Below, one piece after another: positions 62,438 to 64,000 of a DNA stretch of 64,000 nucleotides; the stretch's first letter is position 1; each line of letters begins with the position of its first letter. Source of the stretch: Paenibacillus cookii (GTDB taxonomy: Bacteria; Bacillota; Bacilli; Paenibacillales; Paenibacillaceae); NCBI RefSeq assembly GCF_018333375.1, contig NZ_BORW01000006.1, forward strand, positions 62,001-126,000, given 5' to 3'. The notes below the pieces were generated by a model that saw only the letters and a program-made list of their open reading frames with translations, had not been told where the DNA came from and did no database searches. A program made the translations under genes and the position numbers.

Positions 62438-64000
62438 TTGGCTAAACGGAGAAAAAAGAAGAAGGCCTTGCTGACCAATGTTCTGAAATACGAAATATAC
62501 GGCATCATATTGATCACCCTATCCGTCATTGCCCTGTCCGGCGAAGCGGCGGTAGGGTGGTCTTTATCTAAAATGTTCGGCCTAGTGCTTGGACGGTTTT
62601 ATTTTGTCATTCCTTTAATCGGCATTTATGTGGGGCTCAGCGTCATGATTCAGCGAAAATGGCCCAACCGGTGGAGCACCCGCAAAAGCGGGATCGTTTT
62701 GCTTGTGCTGGCGTTGACGCTCATGAGCAGCGTCGCCTCGCTCGAGAAGAAGCTGTCCCATGTTCCCGGCCTGAGCGCCGGACATATCATTGCCCAAATA
62801 CATAATGATTTGGACGGCTCGCTGTTGTCGTCCGCAGGCTCCAAAGAACGTTCCATGCTGAACAAGGATATTAGCGGAGGGTACGCCGGTGCGCTCCAAT
62901 ACGCCGTTTTGTTTTGGCTGTTCGGCAATACGGGAACGAAGCTGATGCTCATCGTCATGTTCATTATCAGCTTCATGCTGATCACGAACCTGTCGTACGT
63001 CGACCTGATGCGGATCTTGCGCAAACGAATGGTTCAAGCGGGAAGCAACGTGCAAAAACGGATAGCGGCACAAAAACCGCAAGCCGTCGCGTCTTCCGCC
63101 AAACCGTCGCGAAAACGGGGGCATGCCCCGCTGCCGGATGAGGATGAGGAGGACGATCTCGACGATTTCGTCGAGCCGAAGCCGAAGAGGTCCGCGCCGG
63201 TGTTTTTCCAGCTTTTTGGCAACAAAATCGGCAAACCTGCTGCAGAGGGGGCGGCTCCGGAACCGGACGAGGATCTGGACGGAAGCGACATATTGGAGCC
63301 TGTAGACAGGCATTCCAGCCGCGCGGCAAAGCTGATTTACGATGATGTGCCGGAGTATGGCGGAATCGATGCGGAGCCCGAACCGTGGAATCGCGGAGAA
63401 GCGGAAACGTCATCGCCCATCATCCGCGACTTCTTCGAGCAGGTGAAATCCGAAGGGAGCTTGGAGGAAGAGGATTGGGAGGAACATGAACCCGTGCCGG
63501 ACGGTGGCGTACAAGCCGTTTCGGATGAAAGCGGACATGAAGGCCTGCAGCCGATCCCATCTTCCCCTGAAACGGGCGGGGAAGCCGCAGAGGAACATGG
63601 CCAAGGGCCGGCCGGTGAAGAGGCGGCAGAACCGCTTGAGACGAAACCGCCCGCCCCGCCGCCGAAGCCGTACAAGCTTCCGCCGTTCCGTTTGTTGGCC
63701 AAACCGCATAACGGCGGCAAAGCCGGGGACCAGAACGACTATATGCAAACGGCCCGCAAGCTGGAGGCGACGCTCGAGAGCTTCGGCGTTCGGGCCAAGG
63801 TGCTTGAAGTCGTGCGCGGCCCGGCGGTGACGCGTTACGAGATCCAGCCGGATATCGGCGTCAAGGTCAGCCGGATCGTCAGCCTGACCGACGATATCGC
63901 GCTGGCGCTGGCGGCGAAGGACATTCGGATGGAAGCGCCGATTCCGGGCAAATCGGCCATCGGCATCGAGGTGCCGAATAACGAGGTGTCTCTGGTTACG
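62438..64000 (+). CDS. spoIIIE: DNA translocase FtsK/SpoIIIE (3' end beyond the window)
   Basis: SpoIIIE pumps the chromosome into the forespore at the division septum and helps segregation. The visible 521 residues start TTG (MAKRRKKKK) behind GGGGGTGA. They show four membrane segments (to about residue 190), a long acidic linker (about 225-400), and the beginning of the alpha domain ([19 protein letters not shown], then [18 protein letters not shown]). The ATPase motor with its Walker motifs and the gamma domain lie beyond base 64000. Synteny with tepA-ylzJ supports spoIIIE rather than a second FtsK (SftA). Confidence 0.95.
   Translation, partial: MAKRRKKKKALLTNVLKYEIYGIILITLSVIALSGEAAVGWSLSKMFGLVLGRFYFVIPLIGIYVGLSVMIQRKWPNRWSTRKSGIVLLVLALTLMSSVASLEKKLSHVPGLSAGHIIAQIHNDLDGSLLSSAGSKERSMLNKDISGGYAGALQYAVLFWLFGNTGTKLMLIVMFIISFMLITNLSYVDLMRILRKRMVQAGSNVQKRIAAQKPQAVASSAKPSRKRGHAPLPDEDEEDDLDDFVEPKPKRSAPVFFQLFGNKIGKPAAEGAAPEPDEDLDGSDILEPVDRHSSRAAKLIYDDVPEYGGIDAEPEPWNRGEAETSSPIIRDFFEQVKSEGSLEEEDWEEHEPVPDGGVQAVSDESGHEGLQPIPSSPETGGEAAEEHGQGPAGEEAAEPLETKPPAPPPKPYKLPPFRLLAKPHNGGKAGDQNDYMQTARKLEATLESFGVRAKVLEVVRGPAVTRYEIQPDIGVKVSRIVSLTDDIALALAAKDIRMEAPIPGKSAIGIEVPNNEVSLVT

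Overview
The window is a compact, fully co-oriented (+ strand) block of core genome from an endospore-forming, motile Firmicute. Gene order matches Bacillus subtilis from fliI to spoIIIE almost gene for gene. Several local features point to Paenibacillaceae (Paenibacillus, Cohnella or a relative) rather than Bacillus: a short archaeal/eukaryotic-type prolyl-tRNA synthetase in the proS slot, a FapA-family gene and MltG-like and SwrB-like genes at the end of the motility operon, and a small membrane protein between cheD and sigD. Many genes start at TTG or GTG behind strong GGAGG-type ribosome binding sites. I see no tRNA, rRNA, insertion sequence, prophage or CRISPR array.

Region 1 (1-26441) is the 3' two thirds of the fla/che operon: fliI (5' end cut by the window), fliJ, a MotE/YlxF-like gene, fliK, flgD, a flagellar operon protein, flgE, swrD, fliL, fliM, fliY, cheY, fliO, fliP, fliQ, fliR, flhB, flhA, flhF, flhG, cheB, cheA, cheW, cheC, cheD, a small membrane protein, sigD, a fapA-like gene, a small hydrophilic protein, a swrB-like gene and an mltG-like gene. 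These build the basal body, hook and export gate, tune CheY-P signalling and switch on late motility genes through sigma-D. A terminator overlaps the last stop codon. Intergenic hairpins before flgE, swrD and fliM may modulate the long transcript.

Region 2 (26442-40155) holds rpsB, tsf, pyrH, frr, uppS, cdsA, dxr, rseP, proS and polC: translation, pyrimidine nucleotides, isoprenoid, lipid and wall precursors, membrane proteolysis and replication. The rpsB-tsf and tsf-pyrH gaps are rich in hairpins.

Region 3 (40156-51330) is the nusA-infB operon (rimP, nusA, ylxR, ylxQ, infB, rbfA, nrnA, truB, ribF), behind a clear sigma-A promoter and a GNRA-loop hairpin, followed by rpsO with a structured leader and pnp.

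Region 4 (51331-64000) is sporulation, lysine/dipicolinate and RNA turnover: ylxY-mlpA-dut (a good sigma-E promoter match), dpaA-dpaB (sigma-K-like promoter), a decayed asd relic, dapG, dapA, RNase J, a cysteine-rich CBS protein, a tepA-like ClpP-family gene with ylzJ (sigma-G-like promoter) and spoIIIE, cut by the window end. The most unusual finding is the asd relic at about 55926-56320. It is readable only in three successive frames, between dpaB and dapG, exactly where B. subtilis keeps an intact asd. A functional Asd must therefore lie elsewhere in this genome.
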